Positions 7,861-16,271 of a DNA stretch of 18,718 nucleotides are shown here, piece after piece. A program made the position numbers and the translations under genes. The notes under the pieces are model-generated. The model did not search any database, was not told the DNA's origin, and was given only the letters and a program-made list of their open reading frames with translations. How positions within the stretch are numbered: position 1 is the stretch's first letter; each line of letters starts with the position of its first letter. This DNA is from Bacteroidales bacterium UBA6207. GTDB lineage: Bacteria; Bacteroidota; Bacteroidia; Bacteroidales; F082. The stretch covers positions 1 to 18,718 of the forward strand of contig DISP01000015.1 of the NCBI GenBank assembly GCA_002421995.1. The letters are read 5' to 3'.

Positions 7861-8659
7861 TGTATTGGAGTTTAAACAGTTTTTTTATCGTTGTTTCTGT
7901 TGAAAGAAGCTCAAAATCCGGACGTTCGCCTCCGCGTTGTGCTCCGCTTCCATGATCACTGCCTGGTCTTGATCCTCCCATCGGCCTTTCTCCCTGCATT
8001 GGTCTTTGCTGCGGCATGTTTTCGGGCCGTTCAAATGCCGGCAAATGGAAGGTCAGGCTGATAACCCTGTCTTTGTCTTTGGGCGAAAGCACTGGTTTAA
8101 AAAAGGTTTTGAATGGTATAACGGCTTCATAAACAAACTCTTCACCACGTTTCACTTTCACCTTGGCCTGGATTCCTGATGGGTTTTGAAGTGGCGTTTC
8201 GCCATCGGGGATATGTATAAAACCTTTGAGCATCATCTGATCCGGTTCGGGAAAACGGCCTCTTTCACTGCTGCCTCCACGCCGTTCGCCCGGCTGTTGT
8301 GCATCGTCGGGCCGGCGAAAAGCCTGCATTCTTGGCATCGGAAAACCGATCACTGCACGCATTTTCTTTTTTGATGTGGTGTCGAGTCCTATTTCGAGCC
8401 CCGCAAGCATGAGTTTCTGCATCATGGCATTGTCGTAGGTTTTCATCACGATGTAAAGGTTTTCGTCGTCATTACCAATGTAATACAACATTTTTATTTC
8501 TGAGAGATACCTGCTCAGCTCGGGATATTCATCGGTTTGCCCGTCGGCAACTACCGGCATGTGTTGCCATTGTGTTGGTTCTGCATTTTTTTGTGCCTGA
8601 AGGCTGCCCCAGCTCACAACAAGCAGCAAGGCGGCGAGTATTCGGGTTAACTTGCTCAT
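7850..8659 (-). CDS. Secreted protein, possibly CBM9/DOMON-like fold
   Basis: This 269-residue protein has a clear signal peptide (hydrophobic 7-20, cleavage near LQAQ at 20-23). The segment from W31 through VADGQTDEYPELSRY to DDENLYIVMKTYD (about 31-76) has the look of a CBM9/DOMON-like beta-sandwich: a Trp near the start, a 'DG..dEy' turn, and a 'd..nLYi.mk..D' strand. I assign this only tentatively. Two low-complexity segments interrupt or follow the fold: 107-142 (Met, Arg, Pro, Gly, Gln) and 209-250 (Arg, Pro, Met, Gly). Conserved-looking strands occur at 145-151 and 174-187 (FVYEAVIPFKTFF). It sits 20 bases after the DUF4249 lipoprotein gene and overlaps the second barrel gene by 11 bases, so it is probably exported and works with that barrel. 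It could be a periplasmic or surface ligand-binding partner. No catalytic motif is visible. Confidence 0.7.
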   Translation of the reverse strand: MSKLTRILAALLLVVSWGSLQAQKNAEPTQWQHMPVVADGQTDEYPELSRYLSEIKMLYYIGNDDENLYIVMKTYDNAMMQKLMLAGLEIGLDTTSKKKMRAVIGFPMPRMQAFRRPDDAQQPGERRGGSSERGRFPEPDQMMLKGFIHIPDGETPLQNPSGIQAKVKVKRGEEFVYEAVIPFKTFFKPVLSPKDKDRVISLTFHLPAFERPENMPQQRPMQGERPMGGSRPGSDHGSGAQRGGERPDFELLSTETTIKKLFKLQYNDN

Positions 8660-8680
8660 AGCAATTTGATTTATTCCTGT

Positions 8681-9529
8681 TTAATTTTTCTTTACTTCCA
8701 GATAGAGGGTATCTGAACTTAAGCCTGTAAAAATACCATATCCGTTTGAGATACTCGTTGACGGATTGGTTAAATTGAGCGAGCTGCTGCTGTTTTGTTC
8801 ATAGAGTGCAGCGTAATCGGGCAATACATGAAACAAAATGATCCGGTGCAAGCCAAAATACTCAAATTCCATGGGCCGCAACGATTCGCGGTTGTTGCTC
8901 GTCGGAGCTTTTCTAAAGACGAAAGCCGGACGGTCTTCATCGTCGTCAAGCTCCCTGATGGGTTCGGGATCGGTCGAAGTATTCTCGATGATGATGAGGT
9001 AGTATGAATTGTCGGGGTTCGACCAGCTTATCTCAACCGGCTCGGGCATCTCGCCCATGCCCGGAAATCCGGAGGTTGAATCTATTTTTGAAAGGTAAAT
9101 TTTTGTCACCGACTGGGTCATACTGTCTGGCTTTGAGGGAATATAGGTGAATGCCTTCACCGTTTTTTCGTTGAAATCAAACTTGAGCGAAAACGTATCG
9201 CCTTCAGCCATTGAAATGCCGGGAGCTGTATAAATGCCGTCGCCTGAAGGTGTCATTATCACGGTGTTGTCGCCATAATTCAATTCCATCCCGATTTGGT
9301 CTATTTCATCGGCGGAGTAGGTAACAGTGGTGGAGAAGGGCACCTGTCGGCTCACTTTTACCGTCAGATCGGTTCCGGGTAGCAGATATGCTTCCACAAT
9401 TGGCGTATCGGTGAAATTGCTGTTTTCTTCCTTGTTGCACGAAGCAAGCAAAGCGAGCACCCCGGCAGCGAGGATAATGAGCTGTCTGATGGGTTGTGCG
9501 TTTAGTGGATGTAGTTTGATTGTCGCCAT
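8681..9529 (-). CDS. DUF4249-family lipoprotein
   Basis: This 282-residue protein begins with a hydrophobic signal (about 16-29) ending in a lipobox, LLAS-C31, so it should be cleaved by signal peptidase II and lipid-anchored. The residues after the Cys (NKEEN) are polar and acidic, compatible with outer-membrane or surface placement in Bacteroidota. The mature start, 'TPIVEAYLLPGTDLTVKVSRQVPFS', is typical of DUF4249 proteins, which are usually encoded next to TonB-dependent receptors. That is the case here: the upstream receptor gene stops at 9533 and only three bases separate them. By that context it is probably an accessory of the receptor, perhaps in ligand capture, but it is not SusD-like. 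Family assignment is fairly confident; the function is unknown. Confidence 0.85.
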   Translation of the reverse strand: MATIKLHPLNAQPIRQLIILAAGVLALLASCNKEENSNFTDTPIVEAYLLPGTDLTVKVSRQVPFSTTVTYSADEIDQIGMELNYGDNTVIMTPSGDGIYTAPGISMAEGDTFSLKFDFNEKTVKAFTYIPSKPDSMTQSVTKIYLSKIDSTSGFPGMGEMPEPVEISWSNPDNSYYLIIIENTSTDPEPIRELDDDEDRPAFVFRKAPTSNNRESLRPMEFEYFGLHRIILFHVLPDYAALYEQNSSSSLNLTNPSTSISNGYGIFTGLSSDTLYLEVKKN

Positions 9530-9532
9530 TTT

Positions 9533-12500
9533 TTACCTGAGTTTGAGTGAAAGTGTGATGTTGGGCATAAAACCAAGGTAGTTGACATCGGTTTCGATGA
9601 TGGTGCCATCTTCGATCAGGAATTGTTTGTACCAGACATTTTTTCTGTCGTAGAGGTTGAAGATTGAGGCGCCGATATAGCCGTATTCCCTGCGTTTTTT
9701 ATCACCTTTGAGTCCGCCAAGGAGTTTAAATGTGGCCGATATGTCGGCGCGATGATAATCAGGCAGTCGCTGGCTGTTTTTGTCGGTGACGGTGAAAAAG
9801 TCCTGTGTTGTTCCATCGAGCAAGGTGATGGTATAGGCACCCGAAGGGGCTGTGTAGGGCCGGCCGGTGGCAAAAACCCAGGTGGCGGAAAAGTCCCACC
9901 GGCGATACTTATAAAGCGCCACAGCCTTAAACTCATGCTTCACATCCTGGTTGGCTGCAAAAAAGCCGTCGCCATAAATATCGAAATGGTTTTTAGCTTC
10001 ACCCAGGGTATAGGCTATCCAGCCGTTGAACTTTCCCGAAAGTTTTTGAGCCATCAGTTCAAGGCCTTTGGCATAGCCGTTGCCGCTGAAAAAATTTTCG
10101 TCGTAACTCACTCCCATCGGACTTGGATTGAACCGCAACGAATACTCCGTCAGGCTGTTGATATTTTTGTAATAGGCTTCTGCCGAAAACAGATAGTTGT
10201 TGTCTTCGTAAGAGAGTCCGGCAATGTAATGTGTTGCTTCGCTCACCGGAACTGATTTTTCATCGGACAGCAGCCAGAAATCGCGACTGCCCGAGAGGAT
10301 GTCTTCACGCGTGACGCGGTTGGCAAACTGGTAGTATTGGCCCGTGGCAGCATTGAGCGAGATGTTTTCGCTGATGAAGTATTTCAGCGCGAGCCTTGGC
10401 TCGGGATAGGCTTTGGCGGTGTTGCCGAAATAGCTGATGCGCAGGCCCGGTGTCAGGATGAGCCGGTCGCTGAAAAGTTTTGTCTTGCTTTGCAGATAAA
10501 GCCCGGCCAAGGCAGCTTTGTTGCTTCTGTTGAGTACATCGCTGGTGTCGTTTTGCGCGTAGTTGTAGTCAATATCAAAATAGGTGGCAAAGGCGCCAAA
10601 TTGTATCTTGCTGTGCCTGAATGCATCCCATTCATAGTCTGATTTCAGACTGAAATCCTTGAGGTCGTTGTTTTCGATCACACCGGTTTTTGTTGTCACG
10701 GCTTCGTCATCATCGTTATAGGTGGTGCGTTCCTGTGTGCGGTCGCGCTGACTGAAATAGTTGGAATAGCTTGCAAGGGTGTTTCCATAAATTTTCTCGT
10801 TCCATTTTCTTCCCCATTTGAGGCTGCCGCCGGTGTTGCCATAATTGGTAAGGTCGGTGGAGTTTGAGCCAAAACGTGCATTACCCATCCCAAAGCCGGC
10901 AGCGGAGAAGGCACTTCCGTTGTCAAGCTTGTCGGCGCCATTGAAAATACTCAGCGAAACCACATCGCGGTCGGTAGGGCGGTAGGTCATTTTGGCGTTG
11001 AGGTCATAAAAATAGGATGTAACCTCTGTTTCGGTTGAGAAACGACCCATTCCTCCGCCTTCGCGCGGCACCTCGTAGGATGAGGTGGCGCTGAATTTGT
11101 CGAAAATCTTGTTGTACAGAAATCCTTTATAGGATTTGCGGAATGCAACAATGGACGTAAACTTTTTGCCAACCGGCACTTCTGCAAACACATTGGTGCT
11201 GAGCAAACTAATGTCGCCACCCACGTTGAAACGCTTGCTGTTGCCGTCTTTTCCGGTGATTTCGGTAACGCTTGACAGGCGTCCGCCAAATTTTGATTCA
11301 AAGCCGCCTTTGTACAACTGCACATCTTTCAGCGCGTTGGAGTTGAAGGCGCTGAAAAAGCCATACAAGTGATCCACATGATAAATGCTGAAACCATCGT
11401 AAAGCACCAGATTTTGGTCCGGCGTTCCGCCACGGACATACAAGCCGGAGGAAGATTCGTTGCTGGCGCTCACGCCGGGCATCAGCTGAAACGACCGCAT
11501 CACATCGCGTTCGCCGGTGTTGGGCAAGGTTTCTAATTTTTTTGGTGAAAGCTTCATTGTTGCCACTTCCAGACGGCCGTTGAGCACCATGTCTTCGCGC
11601 TTTCCTACTACCGTTACCGTTTTGAGCGAGACGGCTAAAGGCGCAAGTTCAACAAACAATTGTTTGACAGGTGTTTCGGGTGTGAGAAACACTTCGGTGG
11701 TTTGATAACCAACATACTGAACCAACAGCACGCTTGTGTCGCTGGGGACTTTCAGCAAGGTGAAATAGCCATCGGCATTGGCCGAAGTGCCGTTGGTGGT
11801 GCCTTTGACCAAAAGCGTTGCAAAGGGCAGGGCCTCACCCGTTGACCGGTCTTTGACCATACCCGAAAGCGTGAATGCATGGCGGGTGGGTGCGCCAAAA
11901 TAGGTTTTCACGGCTTTTTCGAAAACACTTTCGTTATCAGTCATTTTGTTGTCTTCGACATAAAAGGTTCCGGTGCCGTCTTCTTTTATCTGACGGTGAT
12001 AGTTTTCATAATCAATTTGTGTCTCTCTGAAGAGCGTTGATACATTTTGATCAGTTGTTGTCTCGTTGTCAGCCGGGCTATTCTCCGGGTATTTGATTGC
12101 AGCGAAAATAGTGTTCAATTTTGATTCCTGCAGTTGCATCACACTCATGCTGGTGTCGCGCAGCTTGAGAAAGAGGTTGTCGCGGCCGTAATAATAGTTG
12201 TAGGTGAGCAGGCTGGCAAGCGATTCGATACAACGTGGTTGCCGTTGCTGACCGGCTTTGTTTCCGGGGAGAAACACGAACATATAATGCTGAAATTGAG
12301 CCTCGTTGTACACAGAGTCGCTTTGAAAAGCTTCGATGGCTGTTTCTCCGGTTTTGCCGACAATGAATACAAAAGGTCGTTTGATGGATTGGTAAACACC
12401 ATCGGGTGAATAGCAGATGTAATCCATAAAGCATTCATTGCCCGGATTGTTGAAACTGTATTCTTTGTGTTGTGCCAAAACATGGCTGCCGATAAGCAGC

Positions 12501-12562
12501 AGCAAAATCGCCGGAAACACTTTCAGTGCTTTGAGTGGCTCGCGTTTGGTTTTTTCTGACAT
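9533..12562 (-). CDS. TonB-dependent receptor with a long N-terminal extension
   Basis: This 1009-residue protein should import an unknown ligand across the outer membrane using TonB energy. It has a signal peptide (hydrophobic about 13-26, cleavage near VLA at 30), then about 200 residues of unassigned sequence (32-228), a carboxypeptidase-regulatory-like domain (about 230-310, with GEALPFATLLVKGTTNGTSA), a plug (about 330-440, with LMPGVSASNESSSGLYVRGG and NLVLYDGFSIYHVDHLYGF), and a beta-barrel to the C-terminus (ending SLKLR). Typical receptors of this kind go from the signal peptide almost directly into the regulatory-like domain. I chose the ATG at 12562 over 12631 because it begins a proper signal peptide and because a TACTTTTG promoter element lies between the two starts. 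It is first of four packed envelope genes, directly after the regulator pair. Confidence 0.9.
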   Translation of the reverse strand: MSEKTKREPLKALKVFPAILLLLIGSHVLAQHKEYSFNNPGNECFMDYICYSPDGVYQSIKRPFVFIVGKTGETAIEAFQSDSVYNEAQFQHYMFVFLPGNKAGQQRQPRCIESLASLLTYNYYYGRDNLFLKLRDTSMSVMQLQESKLNTIFAAIKYPENSPADNETTTDQNVSTLFRETQIDYENYHRQIKEDGTGTFYVEDNKMTDNESVFEKAVKTYFGAPTRHAFTLSGMVKDRSTGEALPFATLLVKGTTNGTSANADGYFTLLKVPSDTSVLLVQYVGYQTTEVFLTPETPVKQLFVELAPLAVSLKTVTVVGKREDMVLNGRLEVATMKLSPKKLETLPNTGERDVMRSFQLMPGVSASNESSSGLYVRGGTPDQNLVLYDGFSIYHVDHLYGFFSAFNSNALKDVQLYKGGFESKFGGRLSSVTEITGKDGNSKRFNVGGDISLLSTNVFAEVPVGKKFTSIVAFRKSYKGFLYNKIFDKFSATSSYEVPREGGGMGRFSTETEVTSYFYDLNAKMTYRPTDRDVVSLSIFNGADKLDNGSAFSAAGFGMGNARFGSNSTDLTNYGNTGGSLKWGRKWNEKIYGNTLASYSNYFSQRDRTQERTTYNDDDEAVTTKTGVIENNDLKDFSLKSDYEWDAFRHSKIQFGAFATYFDIDYNYAQNDTSDVLNRSNKAALAGLYLQSKTKLFSDRLILTPGLRISYFGNTAKAYPEPRLALKYFISENISLNAATGQYYQFANRVTREDILSGSRDFWLLSDEKSVPVSEATHYIAGLSYEDNNYLFSAEAYYKNINSLTEYSLRFNPSPMGVSYDENFFSGNGYAKGLELMAQKLSGKFNGWIAYTLGEAKNHFDIYGDGFFAANQDVKHEFKAVALYKYRRWDFSATWVFATGRPYTAPSGAYTITLLDGTTQDFFTVTDKNSQRLPDYHRADISATFKLLGGLKGDKKRREYGYIGASIFNLYDRKNVWYKQFLIEDGTIIETDVNYLGFMPNITLSLKLR

Positions 12563-12587
12563 TCTTGTGCTTGTGGATTTGATGCAG

Positions 12588-12595
12588 CAAAAGTA
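12588..12595 (-). promoter_or_regulatory. -7 element TACTTTTG upstream of the TonB receptor operon
   Basis: On the minus strand this matches TAnnTTTG, 25 bases upstream of the receptor ATG at 12562. No exact TTG sits at the usual -33 distance; a T-run (TTTTTT) lies there instead, so activation by a regulator would make sense. The site supports the shorter start and a transcript separate from the regulator genes. Confidence 0.55.
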
Positions 12596-12661
12596 TCTCC
12601 ACACTACAACGTGAAAAAACGGAATAGACAAACCGCCTTATTCTATCGAAGAACAGCAGTT

Positions 12662-12679
12662 ATAGAAGTTTGAGGAAGT
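12662..12679 (-). promoter_or_regulatory. Candidate regulator site: imperfect direct repeat, period 10
   Basis: On the minus strand ACTTCCTC is followed ten bases later by ACTTCTAT, about 67 bases upstream of the -7 element at 12588-12595. LytTR regulators bind paired direct repeats, but usually with a wider spacing, so this is a weak candidate for autogenous or operon control. Confidence 0.2.
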
Positions 12680-12706
12680 ATTATGAGGGAGGAAAATGAT
12701 GGAATC

Positions 12707-13435
12707 CTATTTCACCGACTGCCCCGAGAGGTATTCCTGAAAACGCTCTTTGTATTGGTCGGCCACGGTGATCCGCAATTTGTCCGACATGATCACCTGA
12801 TTGCGTTCAACAGCAGTTATTTCGTTGAGTGCTATGATATATGACCGGTGGATGCGCATGAAACTGCTTGCCGGCAGTATGCTTTCAAGGGTTTTAAGGC
12901 TCATCAGCGTGAGGATGGCTTTCGGATTGTTTTTGGTTATGATTTTGATATAATCTTTCAAACCTTCGAAATAGATAACCTGGTTGAAATCAATTTTAAC
13001 GAGCTTATACTCCGATTTCACGAAAATGTAGTCTCTGTTTTCTTTGTGGTTTTCTGTGGCAAAAGTCCGTTGCTGAAACCACTCTGCAGCCCGTGTGGCA
13101 GCGCGCAAAAACTCTTCGTAATTGTATGGCTTCAGCAGATAATCCAGTGCATTCACCTTGTAGCCTTCGAGGGCATATTCATGAAAAGCTGTTGTGAAAA
13201 CAACCTTGATGCGCTTGTCGAGCAGACGCGAAAGTTCCATCCCGCTGAGGTCGGGCATTTGTATGTCAAGAAAAATCAGCTGAATGTCGCTTTGCTGTAT
13301 CATTTCCAATGCTTCAACAGCGCTGCTGCAGGCCTGCATGAGCTCCAAAAATGGTGTTCTGCGCACATAACGATCCAGCATTTCGAGCGCCAGCGGTTCA
13401 TCGTCAACAATAAGACATCTCAACTTGTTCTCCAT
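12707..13435 (-). CDS. LytTR-family response regulator
   Basis: This 242-residue transcription factor has an N-terminal receiver domain (about 5-120) with the acidic pair D11-D12, the phosphoacceptor D57 in LIFLDIQMPD, T81/T82, and K102 in LLKPY. A LytTR DNA-binding domain follows (about 138-236), with KLVKIDFNQVIYFEGLKDYIKI and FMRIHRSYIIALNEI. All key phosphorylation residues are present, so it should be functional. It starts 5 bases after the histidine kinase gene and is presumably phosphorylated by it. The next gene downstream is the TonB receptor, with its own promoter element, making that promoter the obvious candidate target. Family assignment is secure; the target is inferred. Confidence 0.95.
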   Translation of the reverse strand: MENKLRCLIVDDEPLALEMLDRYVRRTPFLELMQACSSAVEALEMIQQSDIQLIFLDIQMPDLSGMELSRLLDKRIKVVFTTAFHEYALEGYKVNALDYLLKPYNYEEFLRAATRAAEWFQQRTFATENHKENRDYIFVKSEYKLVKIDFNQVIYFEGLKDYIKIITKNNPKAILTLMSLKTLESILPASSFMRIHRSYIIALNEITAVERNQVIMSDKLRITVADQYKERFQEYLSGQSVK

Positions 13436-13440
13436 AACAC

Positions 13441-14556
13441 TTACAATTGATTTTCGGAGGGCATTTCGGCAGCCGTAAGCCTGAGCTGCAAAGTTGCAAC
13501 AAACATTTCGTTTTCAACGGTGGTTGATAAGCTGTTCTGACCCGGATAGAGCAGTTCGAGTCGCTTGCGCAGGTTTGACAAACCAATGCCCGAGCCGCTT
13601 TTGTCCGAATCAACCTTTGGATAATTGGTGTTGATGCCCACAAAGAGCAGATTTGACCCGCTGACTGTGATCTCGAACCTTATTTCGGATTTTTTGGTGG
13701 CCGAAACACCATGCTTGAAGGCGTTTTCGATGAGCGGAATAAACAGCAGCGGTGCCAGCTGCCAATGCCGGGCCTCAATCTCCGGAAATGAATAGATAAG
13801 CAGTGTTTTGTCGGTCTGCCGCAGTTTCATCAGCTCTATATAGCTCACAATGAAGCGTATCTCTTCGTCCAGACCAACGGTTGTTCTGCCTGTCTCGTAC
13901 AACAAATAGCGCATCATCCGGCTCAGGCCATGGATGGCTTGTTGTGCTTTTGGTGCCGAGGTTTCAACAAGCGAATAGATGTTGTTGAGCGAATTGAAGA
14001 AAAAATGCGGCTGTATCTGGTAACGCAGGTTTTGAAGCTCCGACTCAAGCTGTGCACGCGACGCCTCCTTTTGGGCCTCTTCGCTGCGAAACCAGTTCTC
14101 GACCGAACTCACGGCAATGGCAACGATGGTTGGAACAAGCAGTGATAGCAATCCTTTCACCCAGAAAAACCTGAAAGGCGGCATCCCGGGTTTGTCGGGT
14201 GGTGGATTGGGCCGGAATCCCTTGTCTTTAAAAAATTCTTTGCCCGGCTCTGCAAACACCTCGGTATGAATCAAATCGTTGAACCACAACATCAGCGCCA
14301 GCAACAGAAGGTTGATGACAAAAAAGACAAGAAATTTCTTCTGCATGAAATATTTCCTGATTAACCAAAGGTAATTGATGTAGAAAATAACGGCATACTG
14401 ACTCATCTGCAGCCAGTTGAGCTTAAGCATCCTGAGGTTACGCTCAGTGTCGTGTTCCTCATACATCATGATAAGCAAAGGAAACAGCAACAACAAAAAC
14501 CACACTGACGCATGTAGCAGTATTTTACCTTTTGTGGTGTTGTAGTGGATTTTCAT
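13441..14556 (-). CDS. LytS-type sensor histidine kinase (His_kinase family)
   Basis: This 371-residue kinase has four likely membrane segments (about 11-31, 50-70, 73-95 and 128-152), then a cytoplasmic dimerisation and phosphoacceptor region with LRYQIQPHFFFNSLNNIYS (H184 the likely phosphorylated His). The ATP-binding domain has an N-box, PLIENAFKHG (N278), and a glycine box, GSGIGLSNLRKRLELLY (321-337). It probably autophosphorylates on H184 and passes the phosphate to the LytTR regulator encoded 5 bases downstream. There is no separate large sensor domain. The only sizeable extramembrane loop (about 96-127) is Pro-rich (RPNPPPDKPGMPP) and may take part in sensing if it faces the periplasm. 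A -7 element lies only four bases before the ATG, suggesting a leaderless message. Confidence 0.95.
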   Translation of the reverse strand: MKIHYNTTKGKILLHASVWFLLLLFPLLIMMYEEHDTERNLRMLKLNWLQMSQYAVIFYINYLWLIRKYFMQKKFLVFFVINLLLLALMLWFNDLIHTEVFAEPGKEFFKDKGFRPNPPPDKPGMPPFRFFWVKGLLSLLVPTIVAIAVSSVENWFRSEEAQKEASRAQLESELQNLRYQIQPHFFFNSLNNIYSLVETSAPKAQQAIHGLSRMMRYLLYETGRTTVGLDEEIRFIVSYIELMKLRQTDKTLLIYSFPEIEARHWQLAPLLFIPLIENAFKHGVSATKKSEIRFEITVSGSNLLFVGINTNYPKVDSDKSGSGIGLSNLRKRLELLYPGQNSLSTTVENEMFVATLQLRLTAAEMPSENQL

Positions 14557-14560
14557 GCAA

Positions 14561-14590
14561 CAAATGTAAGGCTATGTGATTGAATGGCAA
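14561..14590 (-). promoter_or_regulatory. Promoter of the histidine kinase gene (TTG-N19-TACATTTG)
   Basis: On the minus strand TACATTTG (14561-14568) has a TTG 19 bases upstream (14588-14590), matching the Bacteroidota -33/-7 arrangement. The -7 element ends four bases before the ATG at 14556, so transcription should start at or next to the start codon. Confidence 0.6.
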
Positions 14591-14637
14591 TAGAAAATAG
14601 ACAGACGCCGGTTTTGTGCCGACCAATGATTACTTCT

Positions 14638-14655
14638 TTTCGCCCAAAGGCGAAA
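14638..14655. repeat. Perfect hairpin, 7-bp stem and CAAA loop
   Basis: TTTCGCC and GGCGAAA pair perfectly around CAAA. It lies about 64 bases past the stop of the glycosyltransferase gene (14719) and upstream of the kinase promoter. No T-run follows it on either strand, so it is at best a weak terminator or an RNA-stabilising 3' end. Confidence 0.5.
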
Positions 14656-14718
14656 TGCAAAGAACCTGCGATGCGGCACGTTGCAACCCGGCCCCGAAGA
14701 CAAAAGTGCTTGAAATTT

Positions 14719-16224
14719 TCAGTTGGTCTTCGCTGTGCTGTCGCGCAGCTCATACACCCCGACATTGATCGTGAACGGAAAATGCACGCTGTCAACACGC
14801 ACAAAGGTGGTGTCGAGGTAGCGGAAAATCTGTTCGTTTGGCTGGGCTATCACACCGTCCTGCACATAGATAACCCTGCGGTTGGGATAGTCGCGTATGA
14901 ACCAACTGGCGTTGGTTTGATTCCAAACACGAAACACATCGTTCTTTTTCAGTGTGTTATAAATGTCTTCGTGATCCATAAAAAGAGTACGATCATAGTA
15001 ATACGCAAATTGAAGCTCTGACCATTTGGGATAAATAATGATGATATCGCCTTCTTTTTTAATGCTTTTCACATATTCAATGGATTTTTTCAATTCGCGG
15101 TAGCCGGTTGACCGGGGCAGTATTTGAAGGTAATAATACATCGAAGCTAAAACGAAAACGGAAACAAGGGGCAGTATAAACTTGTTTCGGACAAACAACA
15201 GATCAATCAAGGCGCCGGCTAACAAATACATGCCGATGGTGGTGAACAGGGTGTATCGTCCGTTGAACATGGGAATTTTCCATGAAACAAAAAACATGAC
15301 CGTGTATGGCACAATCCACCAAATTAGCAGTGTGACTGCATGAAGCGAAAAATAGGCTTTTCTCTTCAAAATGAGGTTGATCGTCAAAAACACCAGCCCT
15401 GCACCAAGGGTATAGAGCACGATCCAAACAAAATACTTTGAATTTAGAAAGGCATACAGGTGATTGATGTAATCAAAAGGTTTTGGATACTCCACATAGG
15501 TGCCATATTTTTTGGATATCAGAAATTGATTCACAAGCACCCAAAGCATGGGGATGAAGCCCAGAAAAGTGTAAAGCTGCGGTTTGTAGTGCGACCACAA
15601 CGTTTTGTAACTTCTGAGGTATAAAAGATTGCTCAGCAATTGCGAAAACACAACAAACCACCCGAAATAATGGGTGTAAACCAGCATAATGTTCGATGCC
15701 ACAAGTCCGGCAAGGGCTTTGCGGTCGTTGCGGTTTTTGATATATCCGAGATAAAAATAGAGCGAGGCTGCTGTTTCTAGTGCCTTGAGCGAATAGGCGC
15801 GCGTTTCGAGTCCGTGAAAAAAATGTGCTGTTGAAAACAAAAAAAAGCCCGAAGCAATGATGCCGGCCCAGAAACTGAAAAAGCGCTTGCCGGTGAGATA
15901 AACAAACACAACTGTCAAAGCATTGAATATCAATGGAAGAAACCTTACAGATGCAGGCTCCAGCCCGAAAAGCTTTATCCAGAAATGAAGCAAAAGCATA
16001 AACAAAGGAGGCGTAGGCTCTCCTTCGGTGGAGATCTTTATGATGTCAATCACTCCTTTTTGCGCGTTGTAAATTGAGTAGGGTTCATCGAGGCTGATGT
16101 CGCGCACATTGATATAAGGCAGCTTCCAGAAAAAAGCTACCAAAAATAAAACAGCCGGCAGATAGCGGTTAAGCAGCTTGCTGTTTTCTTCAAATTTCAT
16201 GAAATCTAAGCCGTGAAAGCGCAT
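14719..16224 (-). CDS. GT39/ArnT-like membrane glycosyltransferase
   Basis: This protein of about 501 residues has many hydrophobic segments through its first 370 residues and a soluble C-terminal tail (about 380-501). The first extracytoplasmic loop carries RDISLDEPYSIY with the Asp-Glu pair (D46-E47) expected for the catalytic acidic residue of GT39/ArnT-like enzymes, and the downstream GEPTPPLFMLLLHFWIKLFG and ETRAYSL stretches are typical of that superfamily. It probably transfers a sugar from a polyprenyl-phosphate donor to a lipid, glycan or protein on the periplasmic side of the inner membrane. Donor and acceptor cannot be read. A second ATG at 16200 would give a protein eight residues shorter; I kept the first. 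The gene is separated from both neighbours by over 100 bases and has its own candidate promoter. Confidence 0.85.
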   Translation of the reverse strand: MRFHGLDFMKFEENSKLLNRYLPAVLFLVAFFWKLPYINVRDISLDEPYSIYNAQKGVIDIIKISTEGEPTPPLFMLLLHFWIKLFGLEPASVRFLPLIFNALTVVFVYLTGKRFFSFWAGIIASGFFLFSTAHFFHGLETRAYSLKALETAASLYFYLGYIKNRNDRKALAGLVASNIMLVYTHYFGWFVVFSQLLSNLLYLRSYKTLWSHYKPQLYTFLGFIPMLWVLVNQFLISKKYGTYVEYPKPFDYINHLYAFLNSKYFVWIVLYTLGAGLVFLTINLILKRKAYFSLHAVTLLIWWIVPYTVMFFVSWKIPMFNGRYTLFTTIGMYLLAGALIDLLFVRNKFILPLVSVFVLASMYYYLQILPRSTGYRELKKSIEYVKSIKKEGDIIIIYPKWSELQFAYYYDRTLFMDHEDIYNTLKKNDVFRVWNQTNASWFIRDYPNRRVIYVQDGVIAQPNEQIFRYLDTTFVRVDSVHFPFTINVGVYELRDSTAKTN

Positions 16225-16271
16225 CTTTCTATAGAATTATGTAGTTTTTTATTGATGAAGCTAATTTGGCG

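Noticed and set aside
4957..12562. A polysaccharide utilisation locus (SusC/SusD type)
   Set aside because: There is no SusD-like lipoprotein, no glycoside hydrolase, and the lipoprotein is DUF4249-like.
12563..12631. Upstream start for the TonB receptor at 12631
   Set aside because: The extra 23 residues would precede the signal peptide and the promoter element lies inside them.
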